The notes: generated by a model from the letters alone, not told the origin. A stretch of DNA of 64,000 nucleotides from Micavibrio sp. (GCA_028283745.1 JAPWJZ010000006.1:310001-374000); one strand, 5' to 3'. Counted from the first letter of the stretch, positions 1 through 9,248 are shown. Program-made: numbers and translations.

Positions 1-1
1 C

Positions 2-139
2 TTGGCTGATATTTCTAATATGACGCGCCCGCGCCCTGCCCTTGCAGGAAACGTCTTTGCGGGAACGAATGCAGAACCTTTACGGTATCTGAAGCGCACG
101 GGTGTGCCGTTACACCAGTGGCGTGTAGTGCATGCCTGA
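2..139 (+). CDS. C-terminal fragment of an unidentified protein
   Basis: An open frame enters from the left edge and stops with TGA at 137-139, giving about 45 residues that end in HQWRVVHA. No stop interrupts it and the codon use resembles the following gene. I do not recognise the family. It could be the end of a gene upstream of the exoprotein, or a chance frame; only the tail is visible, so no function is proposed. Confidence 0.4.
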   Translation: MADISNMTRPRPALAGNVFAGTNAEPLRYLKRTGVPLHQWRVVHA

Positions 140-203
140 AATGCAACTACTGTATAGTTAAAATCCAAACATAAATTAACTTTTCGATAATAAACTAAAA
201 AGT

Positions 204-3200
204 ATGGTAGTCGCATTTTCGAAATATGGCGCCCTGCTCTCTCGCGTGAAACCGGCAGTTTTCCGCCCGATCTCAGTTCTTTGCTTCGCAATCCTCATGT
301 CCCAGACCGGCATGGCCTATGCGAACCCGAGTGGCGGCACTGTGTCTTCCGGCACGGCCAGCATTTCATCCAATGGCCCTACCGTCACCATCAACCAGTC
401 CACCAACCGCGCTGTTATTGACTGGCAGTCCTTCAACATTGATAGCGGCGAAACGACCACATTCAACGTCCCCACAGCCCATTCGCTGACGCTGAACCGC
501 ATTGGCGGTCAGGACCCGTCGCAAATTTTCGGCACGCTGTCGTCGAACGGTAAAATCTATCTCGTCAACCCGAACGGGTTTATCTTCGGGCAGGGTTCCA
601 CTGTCAACGTCGGCGGCATTCTGGCGACCACCGCGAATATCAAGAATACCGACTTCATGAAGGGCCGCATGAACTTCACCGCGCCCGGCAAGGCAGATGC
701 CGCTATTGTGCTGAATGGCATGATTACCGCGGCCGATGCAGGGCTTGCGGGCTTTGTTGCCCCCAACGTCGTGAATAACGGCGTTATCATTGCCAAGCTG
801 GGCCGCGTTAACCTCGCCTCCGGCGATACGGTGACGATGGACATGTACGGCGATAACCTTGTCAACGTCGCCGTCAGCAACGAAACAGCGCAGCACATTT
901 CATCAAACAACGGCATCGTCATTGCGGATGGCGGCACGATCGCCATGACCGCTGCCGCCGGCAAAAGCGTCGTCAACGGCGTCGTTTCCAACGCGGGTAT
1001 TCTGCAGGCGGTTTCCGTCGGCCAGAAAAACGGCAAAATTGTGCTGTACGCGGAAGGCAGCAATGCCGTCGCGGGCAACAAGGCGGCGGACAAAGGCAAA
1101 AAATCCGGCCAGAGCCAGACCATCCTCGGCGGCTTCATCAACGCCAGCGGTTCCGGCGACAAGCAAAAGGGCGGTTCGGTTGAAGTGCTGGGGGATAACG
1201 TCATCCTCGGTGCAGGCTCTATCATTTCAGCTTCCGGCACCAATGGCGGCGGCAATATTAAAATTGGCGGCGATTACCTTGGCAGCGGCACCACGGCTGC
1301 GGCCTATAGCGTTTACGTTGACCCCGAAGCCACCATTTATAACGATGCTTTTGATAACGGCGATGGCGGTAAAACCACCATCTGGGCGGATAGCGACACG
1401 TATTTTTACGGCAGCGTTTATGGGCGCGGCGGCATTGAAAGCGGCAATGGCGGCTTCGTTGAAACCTCCGGCCACAATTACCTTGATGCCGAAGGCTATG
1501 TCGACCTGACCGCGCCGGAGGGTGAAAAAGGCCTCTACTTCCTCGACCCCGCCAACATCACCATCTACGGCAACTTTGACCCGACCTATGTTTCGACCGA
1601 TAGCAGCATCAACCTTGCCAGCAGCCTGAAGCTGTGGATCGACTCATCCGATACCAGCGCGGTGAACCTTACCTATAACAGCATGTCCACATCCGCAACC
1701 GGCCTTGCGGGCGCGAGCACCATTACCGTCGGCTCCGCCACGGGTCTTACCGTCGGCGCGCGTATCCGCCTTGGCGGCGCAGGTACGGCAGGCGCGGCAT
1801 CTACCGTCGGCGCGGATACGTATACGATTGCCAGCATTTCCGGCACCACTGTTACCCTTACCTCGTCCCTGACCAGCAGCTATACCGGCAGCGCGGTGTA
1901 CCAGGGTTACATCAGCCAGATCACCGATAAATCCGGCAACGGCAATAACGCCACGCAAACCACGGCTGCCAACATGCCGCTGTGGATTTCCAACGGGCAG
2001 AACGGCCTTGGCGTATCATCCTATAACGGCAGCACCTCGCGCCTCAGCGTCAACTTTGGCTACCTTGCCGGCACTAACTATTCAATCCTGGGCGTTGATA
2101 CGCGCGCATCCGGTTCATACGCCTATAACTTCTATCTTGCCAATACCGGCTCGACGACCAACCAGAACTTCCACTACGGCTATCGCGCCAGCGGCACTTT
2201 CTCCCTTGCGCAATACGCCAACGACCTTGACGTCACCATCCCGAATTACAGCACACCGGCGGCGCTTATTTCACTCGGCACGTTCAATTCCGCCGTGGGC
2301 CACAACCTTTATATCAACGGCAACCAGTACAGCAGCAGCAATACCAATACCACCGGCCTTGGCGCGCTGACAGGCGGCTTCATCGGCTATGACCCCGCGC
2401 CCAACACCAGCTATACCGGCACGCTGCAGGATATTCTGGCCTATACCACCGCGCTGTCATCCACATCGCAGGCCTTGCTGAACCAGTATGAATCCGCGAA
2501 ATGGAACATCGCGTTGACGCCGCCTGGCACGGGCTCCACCGAAGCTGCGAAGGCGACGGCGGCGGATGGTTACTCGGTCTTCACGACGCGCTACCTCGAG
2601 CGGCTGAGCCAGACGGCGAACGTGTCGCTGCAGGCGACCAACAACATCACGCTGGATTTGAAGGGCGACACCCTGAACCTGTCAACCGCAGGCCGCAGCC
2701 TTTCGCTGACGGCGGGTAACAGCATCAACTCGCTCAGCAGCGGTTCCATTACCACCAACAGCGGCAACATCAGCATGACGGCGACCGCCGGCACGCTCGA
2801 TGTATCCAACGTCAGCCTGAATGCCGGCGCCAACGGCAGCGTCAGCCTGACCTCCGGCGGCGCCATGACGCTGGGCAATACCACCGGTAAAACCGTCACC
2901 GCGCAGACAACCGGCAGCACGTCCGACGTGACCATCGCTTCCGGCAAAACCGTGACCGCCACCGGCACAGGCACCCCGCTCACCGTGGTCAGCGGCCGCA
3001 ACTTCGTGAACAACGCCGGCTCTGCCGCCCTGTCTGCCGCGAACGGCAGATGGCTGGTTTACAGCGCCAATCCCGCCAACGACACGCTCGGCGGCCTGAC
3101 CAGCGGTTTCCGCCGCTTCAGCTGCACCTACGGCGGCAGCTGCCCGGCCCTTGGCACGGGCAACGGCTTCCTCTATAAGTACACGCCCGTCCTGACGGCG

Positions 3201-4895
3201 ACCCCGGACACGTTGAGCAACCTCACCTACGGCGCGCTCGCCCCCGGCCTCAGCAACTATGCTTACAGCCTGACCGGATATCTTGGCAGCGATGCCACCG
3301 CCGATACCGTCACGGGCAGCCTGAACGGCAGCACCGCTTACACGCAATACAGCCCCGTCGGCACCTATAACATCAACTACGTCAGCGGCTCTCTTGCTTC
3401 CGCCATGGGCTATGGCTTCACCTACGGCAACAAGGCAACCGCGATTATCGTTGACCCGAAAGCGCTCATTATCACCGCCAACAGCGGCACCAAGACCTAC
3501 GGCGATCTAATCACCTACGCCGGCACCGAATACGGCACCAGCGGCCTGGTCGGCACCGACAGCGTCACGGGCGTGACCGTCAGCAGCAGCGGCGCTGCCG
3601 CCACCGCAAACGCATCGACCACGCCCTATGCCGTTACCGCCAGCAACGCCACCGGCAGCGGGCTTTCCAACTATACCGTCAGCTACGTCAACGGCCAGCT
3701 GACGGTCAACAAGGCCGCCCTCTCCATCACCGCCGGTAACACGACCAAGACCTACGGCGACGTAACCAACTTCGCGGGCACCGAGTTCGGCACCAGCGGC
3801 CTCAAGAACACCGACAGCGTCAGCAGCGTCACCCTTGCCAGCGCCGGTGCGGCAGCGACCGCCAATGCGTCCACCACGCCCTACGACATTACCGCCAGCA
3901 ACGCCAGCGGCACCGGCCTTTCCAACTACAACATCACCTACCACAACGGCCAGCTGACCGTTGGCAAGGCAGACCTGACCATCACGGCAAACAACGGCAC
4001 CAAGACGTACGGCGACACCAGGACGTTCGCGGGCACAGAGTTCGGCACCAGCGGCCTCAAGAACACCGACAGCGTCAGCAGCGTCACCCTTGCAAGTGCC
4101 GGTGCGGCAGCAACCGCCAACGCTTCCACCACCGCTTATGGCATTACCGCCAGCAACGCCACCGGCTCCGGCCTTTCCAACTACAACATCAGCTACGCCA
4201 ACGGCGGCCTGACCGTTGGCAAGGCCGACCTGACCATCACGGCGGGCAACGCCACCAAGACGTACGGCGACACCAAGACGTTCGCGGGCACAGAGTTCGG
4301 CACCAGCGGCCTCAAGAACACCGACAGCGTCAGCAGCGTCACCCTTGCAAGCGCCGGTGCGGCAGCAACCGCCAATGCTTCCACCACCGCTTACGGCATT
4401 ACCGCCAGCAGCGCCACCGGCACCGGCCTTTCCAACTACAACATCACCTACCACAACGGCCAGCTGACCGTTAACAAGGCAGACCTCACCGTCAAGGCGA
4501 ATGATGCAAGCAAGGACTTCGGCAGCAACTACCTGTTTAGCGGCACAGAGTTCAGCACCACGGGCCTGAAAAATACGGATAGCTTTACGGGCGCGAATAT
4601 TAGCAGCCCGGGTGCCGGCATGACCTCGCCGCTGGGCAGTTATGATGTGAGCATTAACGGCGCGACAGGCAGCGGCCTTTCCAACTACAACATCAGCTAC
4701 GCCAGCGGCACCATGAATGTGCTGGGCTCGAAGTTGTCACAATCTTTGAACGACAATGGCAATATCATCTTTAAGCCGGCGAGCACGACCGGCGGCAGCA
4801 GCGGCCAGCTGCTGATTGAATATACCCAGCCGCTGGCGGAAATTTTGGGCCTGCCGCAGGGCGAATGGCAGATTTACACCATCGGCACCCGTTAA
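204..4895 (+). CDS. Filamentous haemagglutinin-type exoprotein with YDG/MBG repeats
   Basis: Predicted secreted adhesin of 1563 residues. The N-terminus has an extended signal sequence with likely cleavage after AYA (residue 40). A haemagglutination-activity (TPS) domain follows, with the hallmark NPNGFIFGQG near residue 125 and NRIGG near 97, as in substrates of two-partner secretion. Glycine-, serine- and threonine-rich beta-helix-like sequence follows. Residues roughly 470-760 (SLKLWIDSSD onwards) look like a concanavalin/LamG-type jelly-roll insert; this is an inference. Residues 1086-1506 are tandem YDG/MBG-type repeats carrying KTYGD and GTEFGTSGL. The protein ends without LPXTG or an autotransporter barrel, so export would need a TpsB/FhaC partner, and none is in the window. 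The ATG has only a weak purine-rich stretch upstream. A hairpin terminator lies just downstream. Confidence 0.85.
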   Translation: MVVAFSKYGALLSRVKPAVFRPISVLCFAILMSQTGMAYANPSGGTVSSGTASISSNGPTVTINQSTNRAVIDWQSFNIDSGETTTFNVPTAHSLTLNRIGGQDPSQIFGTLSSNGKIYLVNPNGFIFGQGSTVNVGGILATTANIKNTDFMKGRMNFTAPGKADAAIVLNGMITAADAGLAGFVAPNVVNNGVIIAKLGRVNLASGDTVTMDMYGDNLVNVAVSNETAQHISSNNGIVIADGGTIAMTAAAGKSVVNGVVSNAGILQAVSVGQKNGKIVLYAEGSNAVAGNKAADKGKKSGQSQTILGGFINASGSGDKQKGGSVEVLGDNVILGAGSIISASGTNGGGNIKIGGDYLGSGTTAAAYSVYVDPEATIYNDAFDNGDGGKTTIWADSDTYFYGSVYGRGGIESGNGGFVETSGHNYLDAEGYVDLTAPEGEKGLYFLDPANITIYGNFDPTYVSTDSSINLASSLKLWIDSSDTSAVNLTYNSMSTSATGLAGASTITVGSATGLTVGARIRLGGAGTAGAASTVGADTYTIASISGTTVTLTSSLTSSYTGSAVYQGYISQITDKSGNGNNATQTTAANMPLWISNGQNGLGVSSYNGSTSRLSVNFGYLAGTNYSILGVDTRASGSYAYNFYLANTGSTTNQNFHYGYRASGTFSLAQYANDLDVTIPNYSTPAALISLGTFNSAVGHNLYINGNQYSSSNTNTTGLGALTGGFIGYDPAPNTSYTGTLQDILAYTTALSSTSQALLNQYESAKWNIALTPPGTGSTEAAKATAADGYSVFTTRYLERLSQTANVSLQATNNITLDLKGDTLNLSTAGRSLSLTAGNSINSLSSGSITTNSGNISMTATAGTLDVSNVSLNAGANGSVSLTSGGAMTLGNTTGKTVTAQTTGSTSDVTIASGKTVTATGTGTPLTVVSGRNFVNNAGSAALSAANGRWLVYSANPANDTLGGLTSGFRRFSCTYGGSCPALGTGNGFLYKYTPVLTATPDTLSNLTYGALAPGLSNYAYSLTGYLGSDATADTVTGSLNGSTAYTQYSPVGTYNINYVSGSLASAMGYGFTYGNKATAIIVDPKALIITANSGTKTYGDLITYAGTEYGTSGLVGTDSVTGVTVSSSGAAATANASTTPYAVTASNATGSGLSNYTVSYVNGQLTVNKAALSITAGNTTKTYGDVTNFAGTEFGTSGLKNTDSVSSVTLASAGAAATANASTTPYDITASNASGTGLSNYNITYHNGQLTVGKADLTITANNGTKTYGDTRTFAGTEFGTSGLKNTDSVSSVTLASAGAAATANASTTAYGITASNATGSGLSNYNISYANGGLTVGKADLTITAGNATKTYGDTKTFAGTEFGTSGLKNTDSVSSVTLASAGAAATANASTTAYGITASSATGTGLSNYNITYHNGQLTVNKADLTVKANDASKDFGSNYLFSGTEFSTTGLKNTDSFTGANISSPGAGMTSPLGSYDVSINGATGSGLSNYNISYASGTMNVLGSKLSQSLNDNGNIIFKPASTTGGSSGQLLIEYTQPLAEILGLPQGEWQIYTIGTR
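3459..4722 (+). repeat. Five tandem 252-255 bp YDG/MBG repeat units
   Basis: In-frame units start at 3459, 3711, 3966, 4221 and 4476, so the spacing is 252 bp and then 255 bp three times. Each encodes about 84 residues beginning with a lysine and a short hydrophobic strand, then KTYGD, FAGTEFGTSGL, SVSSVTLASAGAAATANAST and GLSNYNI. The third and fourth units are nearly identical at DNA level; the first is more diverged, and the last (KDFG, no KTYGD) is the most degenerate. The pattern fits unit duplication inside a surface-protein stalk. Confidence 0.9.
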
Positions 4896-4919
4896 TCCCC
4901 GTCCCCGTCAAATACAGTA

Positions 4920-4950
4920 CCGCCCGCATATCGGCACGACATGCGGGCGG
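4920..4950. terminator. Bidirectional hairpin between convergent genes
   Basis: A 10-bp GC-rich perfect stem (4920-4929 with 4941-4950) encloses an 11-nt loop between the exoprotein stop and the convergent SDR stop. T-rich sequence follows only loosely (GTTAGTTTATT), so it may terminate both transcripts without being a classical strong terminator. Confidence 0.6.
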
Positions 4951-4977
4951 GAAGGTTAGTTTATTGACGGTCAGCGC

Positions 4978-5727
4978 TTAACGCCAGCCGCCGGACGCGC
5001 GAATGATTTCGCCGGTTACCCAAACAGCATCATCGGACGCGAGGAACAACGCCGCGCGGGCAATATCATCCGGCTGGCCAATGCGGCCAAGCGGCGTGGT
5101 AGAGACCAGGTATTTTTCCATGTCGCTGCCGATCATGCCAAGCGTTTGCGCGCCTTCGGTATCGACACCGCCGGGGGCGATGGCGTTGACGCGGATTTTG
5201 CGGGGGCCAAGGTCACGCGCAAGACCGACGGTCAACGTATCCACCGCGCCCTTGGTTGCCGAATAGACGACCGAGTTTGCGGGCGGGTTGGTGGCGACGA
5301 CGGAACTGATGTTGATGACGCTGCCGCCTTCCGCGCCGAAGTGTTTTGCCGCTTCCTGCGTTGCCAGCAGCGTGCCCAGCACATTGATGTTGAACTGGCG
5401 GTGGAATTCTTCTTCGGTGATTTCTTCCAGCGGATGGAAACGGAAGACGCCGGCATTGTTCACCAGAACATCAAGCCTGCCATAGGCTTTTTTGCCTTCA
5501 GCGAAGATGCGCTGAATATCCGCCTTTTTCGCAACGTCGCCCTGCACGGCAACCGCTTTGCCGCCCTTGGCGGTGATGTCGTTCACCACGGCTTCCGCGC
5601 CCGCCTTGTCGGAGGCGTAGTTGACGACGACCGATGCGCCTTCCGCGCCGTATTTACGCGCGATGGCCGCGCCGATTCCCTTGGATGCACCGGTGATGAC
5701 GGCGACTTTTCCTGCCAGTTTGCTCAT
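4978..5727 (-). CDS. SDR-family oxidoreductase (3-oxoacyl-ACP reductase-like)
   Basis: A 249-residue classical short-chain dehydrogenase. The Rossmann motif TGASKGIG is at 12-19, NNAG at 90-93, a catalytic Ser near 141-142, and Y155-x3-K159 in YSATK. The C-terminus (PDDIARAALFLASDDAVWVTGEIIRASGG) is typical of the FabG-like group, which uses NAD(P)H to interconvert carbonyl and hydroxyl groups. The substrate cannot be read from sequence. It diverges from an ArsR-type regulator gene across a 107-bp spacer with a palindromic operator, so repression by that regulator is likely. Confidence 0.9.
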   Translation of the reverse strand: MSKLAGKVAVITGASKGIGAAIARKYGAEGASVVVNYASDKAGAEAVVNDITAKGGKAVAVQGDVAKKADIQRIFAEGKKAYGRLDVLVNNAGVFRFHPLEEITEEEFHRQFNINVLGTLLATQEAAKHFGAEGGSVINISSVVATNPPANSVVYSATKGAVDTLTVGLARDLGPRKIRVNAIAPGGVDTEGAQTLGMIGSDMEKYLVSTTPLGRIGQPDDIARAALFLASDDAVWVTGEIIRASGGWR

Positions 5728-5781
5728 GTTTAATGCCTTTATCTTGGGGGTTTGTATAGTTCAATAACCTTGAACCATTAG

Positions 5782-5798
5782 TTCATAAGTTATGAACC
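5782..5798. promoter_or_regulatory. Palindromic operator between SDR and ArsR-type gene
   Basis: A perfect 8-bp inverted repeat around one central base (GTTCATAA-G-TTATGAAC). GAACCATTA on the left and CCATT on the right add related half-sites. Its place between divergent genes and its size fit an ArsR-family winged-helix dimer site. Inference from position and symmetry only. Confidence 0.6.
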
Positions 5799-5834
5799 AT
5801 TGGACAAACTGTCAAGGGAATGGTATAAATAATT

Positions 5835-6197
5835 ATGAGGCCGTTTTATCACCCTGATATAAAAGACATTACCGTGGAAGGATTGCTTTACGCACTGTCC
5901 GACCCCGTGCGCGTGGAGATTTTTGCGGAGATTGCGGGCGCGGATTGCCCCAAGACCTGCTCCACTTTCCGCATTATTGCCGACCGCAAATTGCCTAAAT
6001 CCACGCTTTCCATGCACTTTAAAATACTGCGCGAAGCCGGCCTGATACGATCTGTACGCAAGGGCATTGAAATGCACAGCACGACCCGTTGCGCCGAGCT
6101 GCAGGAACCGTTCGGCGAGCTGATCGGCGCAATTACCGGCGCCTTTGCCCGCCAGCAAAGCAAAACGCGCCCGCGCAAAAAAGCCGCCACGAAGTAA
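5835..6197 (+). CDS. ArsR-family winged-helix transcriptional regulator
   Basis: A 120-residue DNA-binding protein. It has the ArsR-type opening GLLYALSDPVRVEIFAEI and a recognition-helix region STLSMHFKILREAGLIRSVRKG, then a basic tail (RPRKKAATK). It probably represses itself and the divergent SDR gene through the palindrome at 5782-5798. Two cysteines (DCPKTC) lie between helices at about residues 37-41, but this is not the classic ELCVCDL metal site, so the inducer is unknown. A related regulator follows at 6301. Confidence 0.85.
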   Translation: MRPFYHPDIKDITVEGLLYALSDPVRVEIFAEIAGADCPKTCSTFRIIADRKLPKSTLSMHFKILREAGLIRSVRKGIEMHSTTRCAELQEPFGELIGAITGAFARQQSKTRPRKKAATK

Positions 6198-6250
6198 CCT
6201 TCCCTGTAAATACAGCCGCTTACCTGCCCCGTTTCAAAAATATACGCACC

Positions 6251-6275
6251 AATACTTCAATATCATTGAAGTATT
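6251..6275. promoter_or_regulatory. Perfect 11-bp inverted repeat upstream of second ArsR-type gene
   Basis: AATACTTCAAT (6251-6261) and its exact reverse complement (6265-6275) are separated by ATC. A further TATTGAAAT overlaps the right end. It lies about 25 bp before the regulator start, where an autorepressor would block RNA polymerase. The site differs from the 5782 palindrome, so the two regulators should not cross-bind strongly. Confidence 0.65.
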
Positions 6276-6300
6276 GAAATATGTCGCTATATTGCCTTTC

Positions 6301-6660
6301 ATGAGCAGGCCATTTTCACATCCCGCAGCCGCGGATATTACGATCGACGGCATTTTGCATGCGCTGTCGGACAGCGTGCGGCGCGACATTATTTTCAAGC
6401 TGATGGGCTGCGACAAGGAACATGGGATGAACTGCAGCGAGTCGTGCGAAGGCCTGTCGCCGTCATCCATTTCGTTCCACCACAAAGTCCTGCGCGACGC
6501 GGGCCTGATACGATCCGAGAAAAAAGGCGTCGAGGTCATCAACGTCGCCCGCAAGGCGGAGATTGACGAATACTTCCCCGGCCTGCTCCACACCATCTTC
6601 CTCACCCACAAGTCCGCCGCCGAGAAAAAAGGCCGCGCAAAAAAGAAGAAAACGACATGA
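6301..6660 (+). CDS. ArsR-family regulator coupled to MFS exporter
   Basis: A 119-residue winged-helix protein from the ATG at 6301 (MSRPFSHPAAADITIDG). The frame stays open further upstream, but this ATG is preferred because it aligns with the neighbouring regulator and lies just behind the operator palindrome. It has HALSDSVRRDIIFKL, a recognition region PSSISFHHKVLRDAGLIRSEKKGVEV and a lysine-rich tail (KKGRAKKKKTT). It is a paralogue of the gene at 5835. Its stop overlaps the MFS start (ATGA), so the exporter is co-translated and probably under its control. Confidence 0.85.
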   Translation: MSRPFSHPAAADITIDGILHALSDSVRRDIIFKLMGCDKEHGMNCSESCEGLSPSSISFHHKVLRDAGLIRSEKKGVEVINVARKAEIDEYFPGLLHTIFLTHKSAAEKKGRAKKKKTT

Positions 6661-7847
6661 AAGATACATTTTTTACCCCCGTAAACCTTGCCCTTATGGC
6701 GCTTGCCATTTCCGCCTTCGGCATCGGCACCACAGAGTTCGTCATTATGGGCCTGCTGCCGGATGTGGCGCGGGACCTGCAGGTGACCATTCCCGCAGCC
6801 GGCCTGTTGATTACCGGTTACGCGCTGGGCGTTGCGATTGGCGCGCCGATTATGGCGCTGGTGACATCAAAATTTCCGCGCAAGCGCACGCTTGTCATGC
6901 TGATGGGCATTTTTATCGCCGGCAACGCGCTGTGCGCCCTGTCGGCAGATTATACGGTATTGATGCTGGCGCGGGTTTTAACGTCGCTGTGCCACGGCGC
7001 GTTCTTTGGCATTGGTTCTGTCACTGCGGCGGGGCTGGTTGCGCCCAACCGCCGCGCATCGGCTGTTGCCATGATGTTTACGGGCCTGACGCTGGCCAAC
7101 GTGCTGGGTGTGCCGATGGGCACCGCGCTTGGCCAGGCCATGGGCTGGCGCACGACGTTTTGGGCGGTGACTGTTATTGGCGTTATCGCCTTTGCCGCGT
7201 TGCTGCGCCTGCTGCCCGCCGACAAGGGCGAAAGCGGCACGAACATTCTGCAAGAAATCAACGCGCTTAAAAACGTGTCGGTCTGGATTGCGCTGTCGCT
7301 GACGGTGTTATTCTCCGCCTCCATGTTCACGCTGTTCACCTATATTGCGCCGATGCTGACGGATTTGACAGGGCTGACGCCGCACGGCATCAGTTACACC
7401 CTGCTGCTGATCGGCCTTGGCCTGACCATTGGCAATATCATTGGCGGCAAGCTGGCGGACTGGAACCTGTTTCGCACGCTGCTTGGCACCGCAGCGGTCA
7501 TTGCGGGCGTACAGGCGCTGTTTTACTGGACCAGCAGCGCCCTCATTCCCGCTGAAGCGACGCTGTTCGTGTGGGCGGGCACCGCCTTTGCCGCCGTTTC
7601 GGCGCTGCAAATGAACGCCATGCTGTTCGGCAAGGATGCGCCGAGCCTTATTTCCACGCTCAACATCGGCGCGTTCAACGCCGGTAACGCGCTGGGCGCC
7701 TGGGCTGGCGCACGGGTGATTGAAGCTGGCTTCGGCCTGCGCGTGGTGCCGCTGTATGCCGCGGGCTTTGCGCTGCTTGGCATGCTTGTCGCGCTGGTGT
7801 TGCTCCAGCTGAACAAGCAGGCGAAGCTGAAACTGCAATTATCGTAA
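6657..7847 (+). CDS. MFS transporter, DHA1 family (AraJ/arabinose-efflux-like)
   Basis: A 396-residue inner-membrane permease with about 12 hydrophobic segments. It opens with NLALMALAISAFGIGTTEFV and MGLLPDVARDL, typical of the proton-driven DHA1 drug/sugar efflux group, and has the loop 2-3 motif SKFPRKRTLV. It overlaps the upstream regulator by 4 nt and converges with the ZIP gene, with only 3 nt between stops. The substrate is unknown; the regulator pairing suggests an inducible exporter. Confidence 0.88.
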   Translation: MKDTFFTPVNLALMALAISAFGIGTTEFVIMGLLPDVARDLQVTIPAAGLLITGYALGVAIGAPIMALVTSKFPRKRTLVMLMGIFIAGNALCALSADYTVLMLARVLTSLCHGAFFGIGSVTAAGLVAPNRRASAVAMMFTGLTLANVLGVPMGTALGQAMGWRTTFWAVTVIGVIAFAALLRLLPADKGESGTNILQEINALKNVSVWIALSLTVLFSASMFTLFTYIAPMLTDLTGLTPHGISYTLLLIGLGLTIGNIIGGKLADWNLFRTLLGTAAVIAGVQALFYWTSSALIPAEATLFVWAGTAFAAVSALQMNAMLFGKDAPSLISTLNIGAFNAGNALGAWAGARVIEAGFGLRVVPLYAAGFALLGMLVALVLLQLNKQAKLKLQLS

Positions 7848-7850
7848 GGG

Positions 7851-8588
7851 TTAGCCGGCGTAACGCACGGCAACAAAAATAAACGCTGCGCCAAGGAAGG
7901 TGAGCCCGAGCAACCGCAGCACGCGGGCGGGCGGGGCTTTCAAATGCGCTTCCGGCAGAATATCGGACGCGCTGATGTACAGCAGGAAGCCCGCAAAAAA
8001 GCCGAGGAAATACATCAACACCACTGGCGGCACATTGAAGGCCATGGTGGAAAGCGCACCGAGCATGGGCGCCGCTGCATCCAGCGTCAGCATGCGGAAG
8101 GCGCGGCTGGGGCTGTTGTGGTTCACCAGCATAAGGCTGACGGTATTCAAACCATCGCAGAAGTCATGCGCAATAACCGCAAGCGCCACGACAACGCCGA
8201 CGTTGGGGGAGACCTGAAAGGCAAGGCCAATTCCCACACCATCCATGAAGCTATGGCCCGCAAGCGCAAGCGCCGCAAAAACGCCAAGCTTGGGATGCCG
8301 CTGGTTGGCGCCATCATCCCCGTGCGAATGGCGCACGAAGACAAGTTTTTGAACGCTGTGGAAGAACAAAAAGCCACCCACCAGCGCCACCATTGCGCCC
8401 GTGGGTTCTACGTGGTGTTCATGCGCCAACTCGAAAATTTCCGGCAGAATGTCAAAACTGACAACGCCCAGTAGCACGCCCGCCGTGAAGCTGAGGATGT
8501 AATGCAGCCGGTCGTTAAGCTTGAGCGCGAACATGCCCCCGGCGAAGGTGGAGAAAAACGTGGCGAGGGAGAAGAAGATGGCTGTCAT
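7851..8588 (-). CDS. ZIP-family divalent metal transporter
   Basis: A 245-residue membrane protein with about eight hydrophobic segments. Diagnostic motifs are HSFMDGVGIG in the fourth segment and HDFCDGLNTV in the fifth. These match the His/Asp metal-pathway residues of the ZIP family, which imports or exchanges Zn, Fe or Mn. A histidine-bearing loop (AHEHHVE, RHSHGDDG) lies in the cytosolic region. The protein is close in style to GufA/ZupT-like members. No metalloregulator site is evident in the 187 bp upstream. Confidence 0.85.
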   Translation of the reverse strand: MTAIFFSLATFFSTFAGGMFALKLNDRLHYILSFTAGVLLGVVSFDILPEIFELAHEHHVEPTGAMVALVGGFLFFHSVQKLVFVRHSHGDDGANQRHPKLGVFAALALAGHSFMDGVGIGLAFQVSPNVGVVVALAVIAHDFCDGLNTVSLMLVNHNSPSRAFRMLTLDAAAPMLGALSTMAFNVPPVVLMYFLGFFAGFLLYISASDILPEAHLKAPPARVLRLLGLTFLGAAFIFVAVRYAG

Positions 8589-8775
8589 ATGAATCTTTAT
8601 TGTCTCGGGCTTTTATCAGGCGGCGGTACATGCCCTTATTGTCTTCGCGCCAGCAACAGGTTTTAGCAGACTGATATGGGATACGTTGCGGGAATCTTTA
8701 CCGCTGCCGCAGATATTTTTCAAAAAACGACTGGTTATTATTCATAATGCATAAAGTTGGGACAAAGGAATAAGC

Positions 8776-9081
8776 TTATTCCTCGTCGTCTTCTTCATCC
8801 TCGTCATCGCCATCTTCGCGGCCGCTTTCCTCGCCAACGGCTTCGGCCACCAGCTCGAGCGCAATTTTTTCAAGCGCGCAGGAAGGCGGGCGGCTCAGCA
8901 GTGCATCCGGCTCCTTGCCCTGGCGGATAAGCGTGGCGCAGGCGGCCGCCAGTTCGTCAATCACGCGGGCCAGTTCTTCGGCAATGGGGTTGTCTTCATC
9001 CTGCGAAATGGCGCGGACGACGTCATCTTCCGTCAGCTTGTGGAATTCGGCCTTCACGGTAATTGCAGGGTTCGCGCTCAT
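8776..9081 (-). CDS. Small acidic protein, unknown function
   Basis: A 101-residue protein starting at ATG 9081 behind a good Shine-Dalgarno (AAAGGGA, about 8 nt away). An in-frame start 21 nt upstream would precede that ribosome site and is less likely. The N-terminal 80 residues look helical (PIAEELARVIDELAAACATL); the C-terminus is strongly acidic (EDGDDEDEEDDEE). No family recognised. It is a single gene between a divergent region and the enoyl-CoA hydratase. Confidence 0.6.
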   Translation of the reverse strand: MSANPAITVKAEFHKLTEDDVVRAISQDEDNPIAEELARVIDELAAACATLIRQGKEPDALLSRPPSCALEKIALELVAEAVGEESGREDGDDEDEEDDEE

Positions 9082-9248
9082 TTTCCAAGTCCCTTTGCTC
9101 AAATCTCTTGCGGCGGGTGCAGTATTTCCACAACGAAAACTGCCTTACGGTTTATAGCATATTTCGGTGCCGCGAATATCATATTTTATGCCGCTTTTTT
9201 AACGTCTATACTAAAGTTCCGCAACACCATAACTGGAGGGTTGATGCC

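Noticed and set aside
3507..4454. 315-residue minus-strand open frame in the exoprotein gene
   Set aside because: It mirrors the tandem repeats and has no start context or family features; codon use follows the plus-strand gene.
3459..4722. CRISPR-like or satellite array
   Set aside because: The repeats are long, in frame and encode a known protein domain; no short repeats with unique spacers.
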